A stretch of 64,000 nt of DNA from Clostridium folliculivorans (GTDB lineage: Bacteria; Bacillota; Clostridia; Clostridiales; Clostridiaceae), in the NCBI RefSeq assembly GCF_024341905.1, contig NZ_BQXY01000002.1, positions 742,706 through 806,705 of the forward strand. The letters run 5' to 3'. Below the pieces are notes generated by a model, which was not told the DNA's origin, did not search any database, and saw only the letters and a program-made list of their open reading frames with translations. Position 1 is the stretch's first letter; each line of letters opens with the position of its first letter. This document shows, piece by piece, positions 53,687 through 63,719 of the stretch. The translations under genes were made by a program, and so were the position numbers.

Positions 53687-53754
53687 CTTCATAAAACTTT
53701 GATCTATCAAATTGATTACTAAAGTATTATAACTATTTCTTTATTTTTATTTTT

Positions 53755-53955
53755 CTACAAAACTTTACGCACTACAATCATTATAATTATCAATGCAACT
53801 ATAAGCCATGAGATTGGGTTAGCCCAGTTCATCGTCCAACCATATCCATATGCTTTGGGTATAAAAAAATTTGAATCTTCTGTATTGAAATAAAATAAAG
53901 AACCATGTAGCTCTCTATAATCTTTAATCTCTTCCTTTGTCCATTTTCTTCTCAT
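53755..53955 (-). CDS. DUF5808 small membrane protein
   Basis: 66 aa. KWTKEEIKDYRELHGSLFYF then NTEDSNFFIPKAYGYGWTMN and WANPISW is the DUF5808 signature, followed by a single membrane helix (LIVALIIIMIVVRKVL). In other proteins this domain follows longer membrane domains; here it stands alone. RBS GGGGGAT. Function unknown. Confidence 0.85.
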   Translation of the reverse strand: MRRKWTKEEIKDYRELHGSLFYFNTEDSNFFIPKAYGYGWTMNWANPISWLIVALIIIMIVVRKVL

Positions 53956-54053
53956 AATAAAATCCCCCTTTATCGCCTGTTTATAAATATTGTACTGAAT
54001 TAAACAAGAATATTCCAGCTAAATAAGAATGCATTTTTTATATTATCATGCTT

Positions 54054-54375
54054 AAACCCGCATATTTCCTATAAATTGTTATATAGTTATATAGTTAAAT
54101 TTTTATATAGTTATATAGTTGTATATTTAAAATTTTAAGTCATTTAACCGTATAATTATAAATTATTTTCTTTTTACCTTTAAAGATGTAACGTTTTTGT
54201 GCTAAAGCTCATTGATATATAGTTCCTAACTCAACCAATAATTTAAACATGCCCAGAAATCCCCAGAATCCGGTACTCTCGTATAATTATAAATTAAGTT
54301 TCTATATAGGAACTCCTTAAACAAATTGTTATGTTGTATTTAAAAATCATTAAAATAACGGTATAATTGTAAATA
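54054..54375. repeat. AT-rich region with short direct repeats
   Basis: TATATAGTTATATAGTT occurs twice (54080, 54103), and GTATAATTATAAATTA or a close variant three times (near 54152, 54274, 54361). AAACCCGCAT at 54054 marks an inverted copy of repeat F. The gap between DUF5808 and the gene at 54478 holds no coding sequence. Confidence 0.4.
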
Positions 54376-54477
54376 ACTAGTAAATTAATTGAATAAATAT
54401 ATAACACTTGATGTAACTGTACTTAATTTAATTCATAATCATTTAAAATACAATTAAACGGAGGTAGTTTAAACAAT

Positions 54478-54714
54478 ATGAACGAAAAGCATAGATCTAT
54501 TTTAAACGAATTGTTATCTACTATAGATTTAAAATATAGTGGAGTGTTTTTACAATTGGCTGAATATGCCATAAGCCTCGGTTATAATCCAGTAAGGAAC
54601 AAAACAAGTGATATCACTATTGATTTTCGTAAGAATAAATTTAAAAGATCAATTTTGAAAATGGAGTATTTTTACTTAAATTTTAGATATCTGGAGGATT
54701 ACAATGAAATTTAA
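54478..54714 (+). CDS. Hypothetical protein, probably truncated
   Basis: 78 aa: MNEKHRSILNELLSTIDLKY, SGVFLQLAEYAISLGYNPVR and DITIDFRKNKFKRSILKMEY. The phrase LAEYAISLGYNPV...K..D..LDFR.NK.K is familiar from longer clostridial proteins of about 150 aa, but here the frame ends soon after, overlapping the next gene by 11 bp. Likely a truncated copy. RBS GGAGGT. Function unknown. Confidence 0.55.
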   Translation: MNEKHRSILNELLSTIDLKYSGVFLQLAEYAISLGYNPVRNKTSDITIDFRKNKFKRSILKMEYFYLNFRYLEDYNEI

Positions 54715-55036
54715 AAAGATCTTTTTAATTATCATTATTCTAATAATCTTATATATTCCAGCAAGTTTCATCTATACTAGGTTCTGTTTGCCACAATATA
54801 AAATGAATGATAATACAATAACTTATAAGGAAAATGTTTATGTCCGCAATGATTCAATCTCTTCTTTTGATGAGAAAAATGTTGGAAAAGCAATAGGTAT
54901 TGCTATATATAAAAAGAGGACTTTAACTGACTATATCTGGCCATTTTGGGTAAGTGAATTTAAGGATGATAAGGAACATAATCGTATTTTTGTTAAAGGT
55001 CTCATGGATTTAGGCAGTGAGTATGACAAAAAATAA
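54704..55036 (+). CDS. Small membrane-anchored protein
   Basis: 110 aa. An N-terminal membrane helix (FLIIIILIILYIPASFIYT) and an outside domain (ENVYVRNDSISSFDEKNVGK, IWPFWVSEFKDDKEHNRIFV). RBS GGAGG inside the previous frame. No family is named. It lies in the stretch upstream of the Rhs immunity candidate on the opposite strand and could be an orphan immunity-type protein, but there is no direct evidence. Confidence 0.6.
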   Translation: MKFKKIFLIIIILIILYIPASFIYTRFCLPQYKMNDNTITYKENVYVRNDSISSFDEKNVGKAIGIAIYKKRTLTDYIWPFWVSEFKDDKEHNRIFVKGLMDLGSEYDKK

Positions 55037-55062
55037 AATACCATTTTAGCTAATGGTATTTT
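55035..55062 (+). terminator. Terminator
   Basis: AAAATACCATT pairs perfectly with AATGGTATTTT around TTAGCT, directly after the stop codon. Confidence 0.85.
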
Positions 55063-55110
55063 ACTTTCATCATAGCTGATATATTATTCAACCAGCTTAT
55101 TCTATAAAGT

Positions 55111-55190
55111 TAAAGCATTAGGTTGGAATTAAGTGGTTTCTCATCCCATCTCCTAAATAGCTACTTAATTTCAACAATAGTCTTGAACAT
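55111..55190. repeat. Element D, short copy
   Basis: TAAAGCATTAGGTTGGAATT then AAGTGG on the left and ACTTAATTTCAACAATAGTC then TTGAACAT on the right match the ends of the large element at 35411-35650. The arms pair over 13 bp with one G-U. The 150-bp middle is absent. Confidence 0.5.
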
Positions 55191-55210
55191 ATAATTTTCT
55201 AAAGAATAAA

Positions 55211-55259
55211 AAAACAGTCAGTAACACCATTTCTAATAGAAATAAGATGCTACTGACTG
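55211..55259 (-). terminator. Terminator of the Rhs/immunity operon
   Basis: CAGTCAGTA and TACTGACTG pair over a 27-base loop; on the minus strand a TTTTTTT run follows. Confidence 0.8.
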
Positions 55260-55323
55260 ATATTAATACCTTTTTACAGCAATGCCAATCTACAATTAAA
55301 CTTTATCTACTTATCAGTTAATC

Positions 55324-56091
55324 CTACTGCATTTCAGGATTTCTAACTGTACTCTCTATAGATTCATAAACCACCTTCAATTCATGACAATACAGTGTTC
55401 CTTTGAACCAATAAGCATTTATATCATCAATTGGTGATACATCAATATTCTTTCCTCCAACTCGTGAAACTATATAGTCTTCACCCTTATAGTTATCAAG
55501 CTGCCAACTTCCACCTAGATTATTAATGATTAACTCACCATAATAAGCTGCTGCATCAATTATAAAATTACTGCTAGGTTCAGAGGACTTAGCTTTTTCA
55601 GCTTCTATTATTTTAATAAGTTTGCCTAATTGTTCTTTTGGATTTTCAAAAACTAAATCAAATCTTCTTGCAAAGCTTTCTGATTTAGATTTTGTTTCTT
55701 CTGATAAAGCATCAAACATTGATTTATCTGGCTTTAAATATTTCTTTGATAAAATTTCTAGGGTTTCTAAACCATATTTTTTTATGTGTTCACAAAATTC
55801 TTTAAGAATATCTTGAAGTTCACTTTCGCTATTATAGTTCCAGAAATATTTATTATTAAATTTTTCATCTATAAGGTAAAGCTGATAATCTCTCATTGGA
55901 GCCATTAAAGATGTTCTAAAAAGAAGCCTTATGGTATTTCCTATTCTGACCTTATCTACAACTATATATTTAGTCACACCCTCTTCTTCTTTTTCATATT
56001 GGTATACGCCTTGTAAATTGCTTGCCTTATAGCAGTACCCATACTGTTTTAAAAATGGAGACATTATATTCTTAATATTTTTTAATAACAT
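55324..56091 (-). CDS. Candidate immunity protein for the Rhs toxin
   Basis: 255 aa, cytoplasmic, no signal peptide. MLLKNIKNIMSPFLKQYGYC start; mixed alpha/beta N-terminal half (YIVVDKVRIGNTIRLLFRTS), helical middle (MFDALSEETKSKSESFARRF), C-terminal IDAAAYYGELIINNLGGSWQ and VGGKNIDVSPIDDINAYW. No known family recognised. It lies 36 bp behind the Rhs gene on the same strand, shares its terminator, and has the size and place of a cognate immunity gene. That role is inferred from position only. Confidence 0.7.
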   Translation of the reverse strand: MLLKNIKNIMSPFLKQYGYCYKASNLQGVYQYEKEEEGVTKYIVVDKVRIGNTIRLLFRTSLMAPMRDYQLYLIDEKFNNKYFWNYNSESELQDILKEFCEHIKKYGLETLEILSKKYLKPDKSMFDALSEETKSKSESFARRFDLVFENPKEQLGKLIKIIEAEKAKSSEPSSNFIIDAAAYYGELIINNLGGSWQLDNYKGEDYIVSRVGGKNIDVSPIDDINAYWFKGTLYCHELKVVYESIESTVRNPEMQ

Positions 56092-56127
56092 ATCAAATTT
56101 ACCTCATTACTGTTTTTTTACTTAATA

Positions 56128-59100
56128 TTACCATGCAAAAGCTTTTGTTATCAAGCCCCATCCAAAGCCTAGGGAAGGTACGTCATCTGCTGCACCGGCA
56201 CCTCCAGTTAGCACATCTTCTACTAATGTACCAACAATTAATGCTCCACCAGCAATAACAAGTCCTGTTCTTGCAAGTGCTCCATAATCCTTGTTATCTT
56301 CTGTTGCAGGCTCTTCTTCTGTTTGGGTGCTTGGTACTGGCTCAGGAGTTTTATTTCTTAAATAATAATATACTAAGCCTGGTTCCGTAAAATAGTTAGT
56401 AAAGAGTACTATTTCCTTACTAGGGTCTAGTGTATACGGCAAAGTAACGCCACTTGGATTCCAGCTAGTCCCCCTCATTGGATTAACAGTACCGTTATCC
56501 ATAAGACCATTTATATATGCATTTATTTGATTATTGGCCATTAGATTATATTCTGGACTTGTGAAAGATGAGATATGCTTTAGCTCAAATACTTCAGTGC
56601 TATAACCATTATACTGAACCATATCTGCTCTTCCTGTACCACTGGCATTGATATATACACCACTTGGAATAGTTACTTCTACAGATCTATTCATAGGACT
56701 CTGTGTTAAGAAGTAGCTTTCAACTATTCTGTGAACCTCTCTTCCCATCTCAAAATTAGAAGGATCTATACCATTATATCCACCTAAACCACCTACTCCG
56801 CTTAGACATGGATTATCATATAAATTATCAAGAGGATTTGTAGACTCTGGAATATGTCCAGTTGGATCAATGTACTTTAAAGGATTATTCAGTCCATAAA
56901 TATATCGATTTAAAGTAGCTGTTTTGGAGATAGTGCCTTTGTACGTATCCTCACTAATAAATCTTCCTATGATTGGCATGTAATATCTTGCTTGAGCAAA
57001 CAAAAGTCCATTAGCATCATTTTCATATCCTGCATATCCATAGAAGTCTTTTCCTGTAAATAGATTGATTAATGAATTTGAATTAAGCTGGATGTTACCA
57101 AATGCATCATAATCATATGCGGCCTTAGTTTTTCCTTTATCATCTAGAACTCTAGTTGTACTGCCCATGGAATCTTGTAGGAAAAAGCTATTTGTAATAT
57201 CCAAGTTATAGTTATTCTTATTGCTTTCACTTATTAGATCAATACCATAGGTAAATTTGCTTGAATTATTAGTATTATAAGTTTCTAAAACCCTATTTAC
57301 TGGTGAAGAGTAGTCTATGGTATAACTTTCTTCGTTAGTCACGCAGCTTTGGTTATTGCTATTTACCTTAAAGTCATCCCCAAGCATATTTTTCAATTTT
57401 CCTAATAAGTTAGGTGCTTCTTCCTTACTTCCTAATTTTCTTCCGGCACCATCGTAAGTATAGCTTGTAGTTACACCTAAAACATTTTTTGTACTTTGCA
57501 ACTTATTACTAACATCAAACTTGTTTGATTGTAAGCTCAAATTAGAAGCCTTAATATCAACTAAGTTACCTCTTCCATCATAGGAAAATTGAATTGGATT
57601 ATTTGATTGATTCTCCAATATTCCTTTTACACTACCACTTAGTTCTGTAACCTTATTTGCTTCATCATATTTGTAGTCTATAGAACTAACATATTTTCCA
57701 ACAATATAGTTTTCTTTCTTTACTCTATTTCCTAATGTATCATAAATATATTTTTCAGAAGTTTTATCTGGATTATCTGCTTCAATCAATTGGTTTAAAT
57801 TATCGTACTTGTACTTAGTTTCACCTTCGTTATAGCCATTGAAGCCTAATATATTCTTTCCTTCTTTTATTTCTGACAGTTTATTTCCTACTTCATCATA
57901 TGTGTAAGAAAACTGTTCAACTAACTTGCTCTTAGGATCTAATGATTTTGATTTAGTAACTCTATTTAAAGGATCATATACATTAGTTGTAGTTATTCCA
58001 TTTGGTAATGCCTCTTCGATTACATTTCCTACTGCGTCATATTTATATTGTGTTTCTTTGTTTTGTGAATCAGTAACCTTTGTAAGTCTATTCATTAAGT
58101 CATATTGGTAGTTTACACTTGTTCCATCAGAGTATTTTAATGAATTTAACTTATCTGCATTGTTCCAATCATATGAAACTTCCTTACCTTTTGGATCAAT
58201 TGTCTTAATTATTCTACCTAAAGGATCTAAAGTATAATTAGTTTCCCCATTCCAATCCTTCATCTTAACTAATTGGCCTAGGTTATTATATTCGTAGCTG
58301 ACAGTCTTACCATCTGAATAAATTTCTGAGGTAAGATTATTCAAAGCATCAAATTCATATTTTACATTTGTACCATCATTATTAGTCTTTAATATTAATT
58401 TACCGTTTTTATCATAGCTATAAGAAGTAACTTGATTTAATGGATTTAGTTCTTCAATTAATAGCCCTCTCTTATCATATTTATATTTAGTAATTATTTC
58501 CTTGAGATTGTCAGTATCTTTAGAAGAAAGTCCTTTATTTTGATTTGTTTGAATCAAGTTTCCTACATTATCATATTGATACTTTGTAGAATTTCCGTTT
58601 GCATCAATAACTTCTCTTATCTTACCGTTACCATCATATTTATAGGAAGTACGGTTGCCCTTCTCATCAATCAAGGTCTTTACTTTTCCATCGTTATAGT
58701 ACTCAAACTTCTTTTTTGATCCAAGAGCATTATCTACTTCTATCAATCTATTTCTGCTGTCATAGATATATTTTATAGTATCGCCCTTTGCATTTTTATC
58801 TGTTAATAGATTTCCATTAGCATCATATTGTAATTCTTCTGTTGAACCATCTGCATTTATTACCTTGGATACTTTATCAATGTTATTGTACTCATATTTT
58901 GTCTCAGTCCCATTGAAATCAGTTATCTTTACAGGTAACCCATTCAGATTATATTCAATCTTTTTCTCAGCACCAACTTGATTTTTAATGGATATAAGCT
59001 GTCCAACTGAATCGTATGAATATGAAACCTCTCCATTTTTAGCATCTGTAACCTTAGAGATTTTTCCATCATATCTGTATTCATATTTAGTTTCGTTACC

Positions 59101-61746
59101 CTTTGCATCTATCACACTAGTGACTCTATTAAGGGCATCATAAGAGTATTTAGTCACATTAGAATTCTTATCAGTAACAGAAACTACATTTCCATTACTA
59201 TCATATTCATAAGTTAATTTGTTATTTTCCTCATCAATAGCCTCTTGTAATTTATTTAGATCATTATATACAAATGATTTTGAACTACCATCTGCTTTTA
59301 TAATGTTATTTATATTACCCATTGGATCGTAGTTATACTTAGTGGCTGCTCCTTCAGGGTCAACTTGCTCTTGCAATTTCCCCATAGCATTATATGAATA
59401 TGATGTTTTGTCACCATTTTCATTTACTTCACTTATTAAATTACCATTGCCATCGTACAAATACTCTTTGACAGAGCCGTCAGTATAGCTTATCTTTGTA
59501 ACCTTTCCACTATTGTTATACTCATATTCTGTCTTATTGCCTTTGGCATCCACTACAGAACTTACTCTATTTAAATTGTCATAAGTGTAGGTTGTCTTGT
59601 TGCCATCACCATCTACTTCAGCTATCTTATTGCCATTATCATCATATTCATAGGAATAAGTAGCTCCATTAGGCAGAACATTTTTAATAACCTGTCCTTT
59701 ATCGTTATACTCCATCTTTATAACTCTACTTAATGGATCTTCAGCAGAAATTACATTTCCTTTTTCATCATAACTATACTTATAAACACTTCCATCAGGC
59801 CTTTTCATTTGGTCGATCCTATTGTTTTCATTATAAACAAATTCATTGACTTGCCCTAAAGGATCGATCTCTTTTGAGATATTTCCCTTGTCGTCATACT
59901 CATATTTATAAGTGTTTCCTTTCTTGTCCTTAAAAGAAATCACTTGGTTCTTATCATTAAAGGTTGTGTACTCACTGCCTCTTTTGTACACTCTTTCATT
60001 GATTCTTCCTTGTGAATCCTTCTTGTATAAAACTATTTGACCATTCTTCTCTTTAAATTGAGTTTGATTATCATCATATACATATTCATTAGTACTTCCA
60101 TCTGCATATACTTGCTTAATTATTCTATTATTATCATCATAAGTATTGGTTATTGTTGTAATTCCTAAAGGATTAGTTATACTAACGATCCTATTTTTGT
60201 CATCATATTTATACTGATAAGCTTGTCCATTAACATCCGTCGACTTAACCAAATTGTTATTTTCATAAGTAAACAACACTTTTCTATCTGCATTATCTGT
60301 TATTTCACTTAAATTATCATCCTTGTATGCAAAACTTAATGTGTTTACGCCATTAGTTACAGTTACTAGCTTACCGTTTTCATACTTAAAACTTAAAGTT
60401 TTTCCATGATCATCTGTTTTAGATATTAAGTTTCCATTTTCATCGAATAAATAAGAAACTCCAAATTTGTTTTCTATGAAAAACTTATTTTCATCTTTCA
60501 CATCAATAACTTTATAATCCTTAGATGAAAACCACTTCTTATCATCGCCATAAATAAAATCTTCTGTATGACCATCTTCAAATGTGATTCTATATCTTCT
60601 ACTACTCACCTTTTTCAATTTTACAGAATAATTACTTACCCACTTATTTCCTAAAACACCTTTATCATTACCAAATGAGTTGTATACTCTTGTAAAGTTT
60701 AATGCATTTAGACCCTCAATCTTTAAATCCTCGTACTTATATATATAGTTTCCTGTAACTACATTTACTGGATCCCCTACTGCTTGAGAAGTACCGGAAT
60801 CTATATCATTGGTTCCTAAGGATTCTACACTTGTGATATTTTTAAATATTGATTGTAAATATACGTATGAAATTAAATCATCATAAGCCTTTAATGAAAA
60901 AGTTCCATATCCATCATTACCAGTGTGATAGACATAGTTGTGCTCCCAAGTTAGAGTTGATGCAATAACCTTACCATCTCCTATTGGGTACTCTATTAAT
61001 GTCGGCTCACTATTATTGCTAGCATTTAATATTATTTTTGTGTCATATGGTAGTGAATTTTTATCAAAAATTCTGTGGCTTGCGTAGTTAGAATACAAAT
61101 CTGAATCTTTTAGCGGTTGGCTCTTAGTGAGAGCTCCAGTTACAACTGGATGAGTAGGATCACCTATATAATTATTATTTCTATAGGCAGTTGGCAATAA
61201 CTTTACATCACCAGGAATCAGCAAGTCACTATACCCAATTGCCCATCCTCCATCACATACTCCATATAGCAAGGATCCACCTGCAATTACATATTGCTCT
61301 AATTTAGTTCTTATATCAGATAGACCTCTATAAAATTGATCATTTTGATCGTTTGCAACTATTATTAATTTATAATTCTTAAAATCTAGATTTTTAGCTG
61401 TATCAATGTCAACCTTTGTGTATGCCATCTGAAGTTTGTTAAGTACTACTTCATTTGTGTCAGTATTCCAAGGTCTAGTTGATTGTATTAGGAGTACATC
61501 TGCAGCTGCCGCAGCATTACTCTGCATAAAACTTCTTACTCTAACTTTTGAATCATTTAAATTAATATCTTTTGGTGCTTCATTAGTATTGTAAGATGAA
61601 TATTGTTGGTTTGCGCTATCCTCACTATTAGTATCAGCGTATGCTATAGAAGTAGCACAATTGCTAAGTACGAATGTGAACAATAAAAGTAATACCAATG
61701 TGTTTTTAACAACTTTTCTTATGTTTCTGCTAATTTTCTGTTTCAT
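56128..61746 (-). CDS. Secreted Rhs/YD-repeat polymorphic toxin
   Basis: 1872 aa. A signal peptide (NTLVLLLLFTFVLSNCATS, about 15-35) is followed by a ThuA/amidotransferase-like domain (about 75-300, with LIIVANDQNDQFYR and LYGVCDGGWAIGYSDL). The DUF6531 entry motif GDPVNVVTGNYIYKYEDL comes next, then about forty YD repeats (YDANGNL, YDDKGN...) and the core GRFISEDTYKG..NRYIYGLNNPLKYIDPTGH (ending near 1629). The C-terminal 240 residues are the variable toxin. EVHRIVESYF (near 1671) with GRADMVQ (near 1705) and VFELKH (near 1721) gives the E...D...ExK order of a PD-(D/E)xK nuclease. A hydrophobic Gly-rich tail (TGLVIAGGALIVGTLVEDVL) closes the protein. Likely a contact-dependent or secreted antibacterial toxin. 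Confidence 0.9.
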   Translation of the reverse strand: MKQKISRNIRKVVKNTLVLLLLFTFVLSNCATSIAYADTNSEDSANQQYSSYNTNEAPKDINLNDSKVRVRSFMQSNAAAAADVLLIQSTRPWNTDTNEVVLNKLQMAYTKVDIDTAKNLDFKNYKLIIVANDQNDQFYRGLSDIRTKLEQYVIAGGSLLYGVCDGGWAIGYSDLLIPGDVKLLPTAYRNNNYIGDPTHPVVTGALTKSQPLKDSDLYSNYASHRIFDKNSLPYDTKIILNASNNSEPTLIEYPIGDGKVIASTLTWEHNYVYHTGNDGYGTFSLKAYDDLISYVYLQSIFKNITSVESLGTNDIDSGTSQAVGDPVNVVTGNYIYKYEDLKIEGLNALNFTRVYNSFGNDKGVLGNKWVSNYSVKLKKVSSRRYRITFEDGHTEDFIYGDDKKWFSSKDYKVIDVKDENKFFIENKFGVSYLFDENGNLISKTDDHGKTLSFKYENGKLVTVTNGVNTLSFAYKDDNLSEITDNADRKVLFTYENNNLVKSTDVNGQAYQYKYDDKNRIVSITNPLGITTITNTYDDNNRIIKQVYADGSTNEYVYDDNQTQFKEKNGQIVLYKKDSQGRINERVYKRGSEYTTFNDKNQVISFKDKKGNTYKYEYDDKGNISKEIDPLGQVNEFVYNENNRIDQMKRPDGSVYKYSYDEKGNVISAEDPLSRVIKMEYNDKGQVIKNVLPNGATYSYEYDDNGNKIAEVDGDGNKTTYTYDNLNRVSSVVDAKGNKTEYEYNNSGKVTKISYTDGSVKEYLYDGNGNLISEVNENGDKTSYSYNAMGKLQEQVDPEGAATKYNYDPMGNINNIIKADGSSKSFVYNDLNKLQEAIDEENNKLTYEYDSNGNVVSVTDKNSNVTKYSYDALNRVTSVIDAKGNETKYEYRYDGKISKVTDAKNGEVSYSYDSVGQLISIKNQVGAEKKIEYNLNGLPVKITDFNGTETKYEYNNIDKVSKVINADGSTEELQYDANGNLLTDKNAKGDTIKYIYDSRNRLIEVDNALGSKKKFEYYNDGKVKTLIDEKGNRTSYKYDGNGKIREVIDANGNSTKYQYDNVGNLIQTNQNKGLSSKDTDNLKEIITKYKYDKRGLLIEELNPLNQVTSYSYDKNGKLILKTNNDGTNVKYEFDALNNLTSEIYSDGKTVSYEYNNLGQLVKMKDWNGETNYTLDPLGRIIKTIDPKGKEVSYDWNNADKLNSLKYSDGTSVNYQYDLMNRLTKVTDSQNKETQYKYDAVGNVIEEALPNGITTTNVYDPLNRVTKSKSLDPKSKLVEQFSYTYDEVGNKLSEIKEGKNILGFNGYNEGETKYKYDNLNQLIEADNPDKTSEKYIYDTLGNRVKKENYIVGKYVSSIDYKYDEANKVTELSGSVKGILENQSNNPIQFSYDGRGNLVDIKASNLSLQSNKFDVSNKLQSTKNVLGVTTSYTYDGAGRKLGSKEEAPNLLGKLKNMLGDDFKVNSNNQSCVTNEESYTIDYSSPVNRVLETYNTNNSSKFTYGIDLISESNKNNYNLDITNSFFLQDSMGSTTRVLDDKGKTKAAYDYDAFGNIQLNSNSLINLFTGKDFYGYAGYENDANGLLFAQARYYMPIIGRFISEDTYKGTISKTATLNRYIYGLNNPLKYIDPTGHIPESTNPLDNLYDNPCLSGVGGLGGYNGIDPSNFEMGREVHRIVESYFLTQSPMNRSVEVTIPSGVYINASGTGRADMVQYNGYSTEVFELKHISSFTSPEYNLMANNQINAYINGLMDNGTVNPMRGTSWNPSGVTLPYTLDPSKEIVLFTNYFTEPGLVYYYLRNKTPEPVPSTQTEEEPATEDNKDYGALARTGLVIAGGALIVGTLVEDVLTGGAGAADDVPSLGFGWGLITKAFAW

Positions 61747-62068
61747 ATTTTTCCCCCTTTTATTAAATTAGTTACCCCTTTTATTTTGTTGCTTGTAAAT
61801 GTAACCTTTTATACAAACTATTGTATTACATGTTTTTTACATTTTTCAACTATTTTCATATGACATATTAACTCACAAGTCCTCAATAGTAAGATTTTTT
61901 TATTTTAAGAATATACATTTTTTATAATAATACTAAATTTATTGCTTAAATCACTTTCAAATATACATCAGTCCGCATTGAACTCTACTAAGATAAAAAC
62001 ATGTTAGTTAATCAATTAAAAACTTTAGCTTTAGTTAGCATATAATTTTCACTCTTTTGTTGAAAGCA
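61747..62068. other. Intergenic region upstream of the Rhs gene
   Basis: Carries the Rhs promoter and its ribosome binding site (AAAGGGGG). No gene, palindrome or repeat stood out. Confidence 0.35.
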
Positions 62069-62096
62069 AAAAAGACTCCAAGTTTTTGAAGTCTTT
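62069..62096 (-). terminator. Terminator of the efflux pump gene
   Basis: AAAAAGACT pairs with AGTCTTT around CCAAGTTTTTGA, about 30 bp past the stop; on the minus strand TTTTTTGCTTT follows. Confidence 0.75.
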
Positions 62097-62128
62097 CATA
62101 ATTTACTTTTATCTACAAGTTTTCTTTT

Positions 62129-63535
62129 CTATTCACTTATATCAGGTGCCTTCACAAGCCTCAAAAGTGCAACCACAATACCTGCTATTGCAATTACTGC
62201 TCCAATCTTATAGGTGAAACTCATTGAACCTATGAAAAGCTCAGGATTACCAGAAGAAAGAGCTGATACATGACTTCCAAGCTTTGAGCTCATATGACTA
62301 TAGAATATAGCTACTGAAATAGAAATTCCACTGGTCATTCCTAAATTTCTTATAAGGGAATTCATACTTCCTGATATACCAAGTTTATCTTTAGGAACTG
62401 AAGACATGACTCCTGCATTATTTGGAGACTGAAATAGCCCATAACCACAACCTAGTATAGTCATGCTTACCATTATAGCAAAATAAGACGAATCTAATCG
62501 TAAAAAAGACATTGTAAATATTCCAACACAAGTAAACGCAAGTCCTATAAAGGTAGGAATTTTATAACCTATTTTATCACATAAGATTCCGCTTAGTGGT
62601 GCCATTACAGCTGCAGTCACAGGGTAAACCATCATTATAATCCCTGCTTTTTGAGGAGAAAAACTTAATATATGCTGCAAATAAAATGGTTGTATTATAT
62701 TTGTAAAATATATTACACAGTAGGAAATAAAGGCACAAAATATCCCTGCACTAAAAAGATTATTTTTAAAAAGAGTAAAATCTAGCATAGGAACCTTTGT
62801 ATTTATTTCTATATAGCAAAAAGCTACAAAACTTAATACACATACTATAAATCCTAAAACTATTGGAAAACTACTCCACCCAAATGATTCACCATTTAAA
62901 AGTGATAGGAATAGTGCTGCTACAGTAACTACAAAAGTTATCATACCTTTAAAGTCAAAGATTTGTTCATTATTCTTAAATTCTTCTTTTGGTACATATC
63001 TTACACCAGCTAGATATGCAATTATACCAATTGGGATGTTGATTAAGAATATTGACTGCCAGTTAAAGGTTCCAACAAGAAATCCACCTAAAGGAGGTCC
63101 AGTCATTGTTCCTATGGCAACTACAGTTCCTAAAATTCCTGTTGCCCTTCCTCTTTCCTTCAGTGGAAATACCATTGTAATAATGCCAAAGTTACAGGCC
63201 ATCATCATAGCAGCTCCAAGGCCTTGTATCATTCTAGCAAAAATTAGAAAAATCATCGTCTTCGAAAACACACACAGCAGTGATCCTAGTGAAAATATAA
63301 GAAATCCATTTTGATATATATTTTTCTTGCCTTTCATATCAGCAAGTCTTCCAAACATAAGTACAAGAGTCGAAATAACTAAAAGATAGCTGGTTACTAC
63401 CCATTGTATTGTTCCTAAATCTACAGATAGTGAGGATGCCATCTTTGGTAATGCTACATTAACTATATTAATATCCAAAGTAGTCATAAAGGAACCAACC
63501 AATATTACTACTAGAGTCTTCCACTTTCCTTCCAT
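62129..63535 (-). CDS. DHA2/EmrB-QacA-type MFS drug exporter
   Basis: About 468 aa with 14 membrane spans. DHA2 signatures: TLDINIVNVALPKMASSL in helix 1 (motif D1), QWVVTSYLLVISTLVLMFGR, motif A at GRLADMKGKK, and motif C GILGTVVAIGTMTGPPLGGF. Proton-driven export of cationic or amphipathic compounds is expected; the substrate is unknown. Start uncertain: GGAGG precedes both TTG (63538) and ATG (63535), and the latter is used here. No regulator is adjacent. Confidence 0.94.
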   Translation of the reverse strand: MEGKWKTLVVILVGSFMTTLDINIVNVALPKMASSLSVDLGTIQWVVTSYLLVISTLVLMFGRLADMKGKKNIYQNGFLIFSLGSLLCVFSKTMIFLIFARMIQGLGAAMMMACNFGIITMVFPLKERGRATGILGTVVAIGTMTGPPLGGFLVGTFNWQSIFLINIPIGIIAYLAGVRYVPKEEFKNNEQIFDFKGMITFVVTVAALFLSLLNGESFGWSSFPIVLGFIVCVLSFVAFCYIEINTKVPMLDFTLFKNNLFSAGIFCAFISYCVIYFTNIIQPFYLQHILSFSPQKAGIIMMVYPVTAAVMAPLSGILCDKIGYKIPTFIGLAFTCVGIFTMSFLRLDSSYFAIMVSMTILGCGYGLFQSPNNAGVMSSVPKDKLGISGSMNSLIRNLGMTSGISISVAIFYSHMSSKLGSHVSALSSGNPELFIGSMSFTYKIGAVIAIAGIVVALLRLVKAPDISE

Positions 63536-63667
63536 CAATTTGGATACCTCCATCAATTGTTCAGTACTATAATATTAAAAATTTACTAAATTGATACCAA
63601 TACTATGGATATAAAATATATAGTATTAAGCTATACTTAATGTTTAACTTTTATAAAGAACAATAAA

Positions 63668-63696
63668 AAAAGACTTCACTTATCGTGAAGTCTTTT
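63668..63696 (-). terminator. rRNA operon terminator
   Basis: AAAAGACTTCAC pairs with GTGAAGTCTTTT around TTATC; on the minus strand a long T-run (TTTTTTTATTG) follows. It lies 20 bp past the 5S gene. Confidence 0.9.
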
Positions 63697-63719
63697 CCGT
63701 ATCATCAGATACTAATTAC

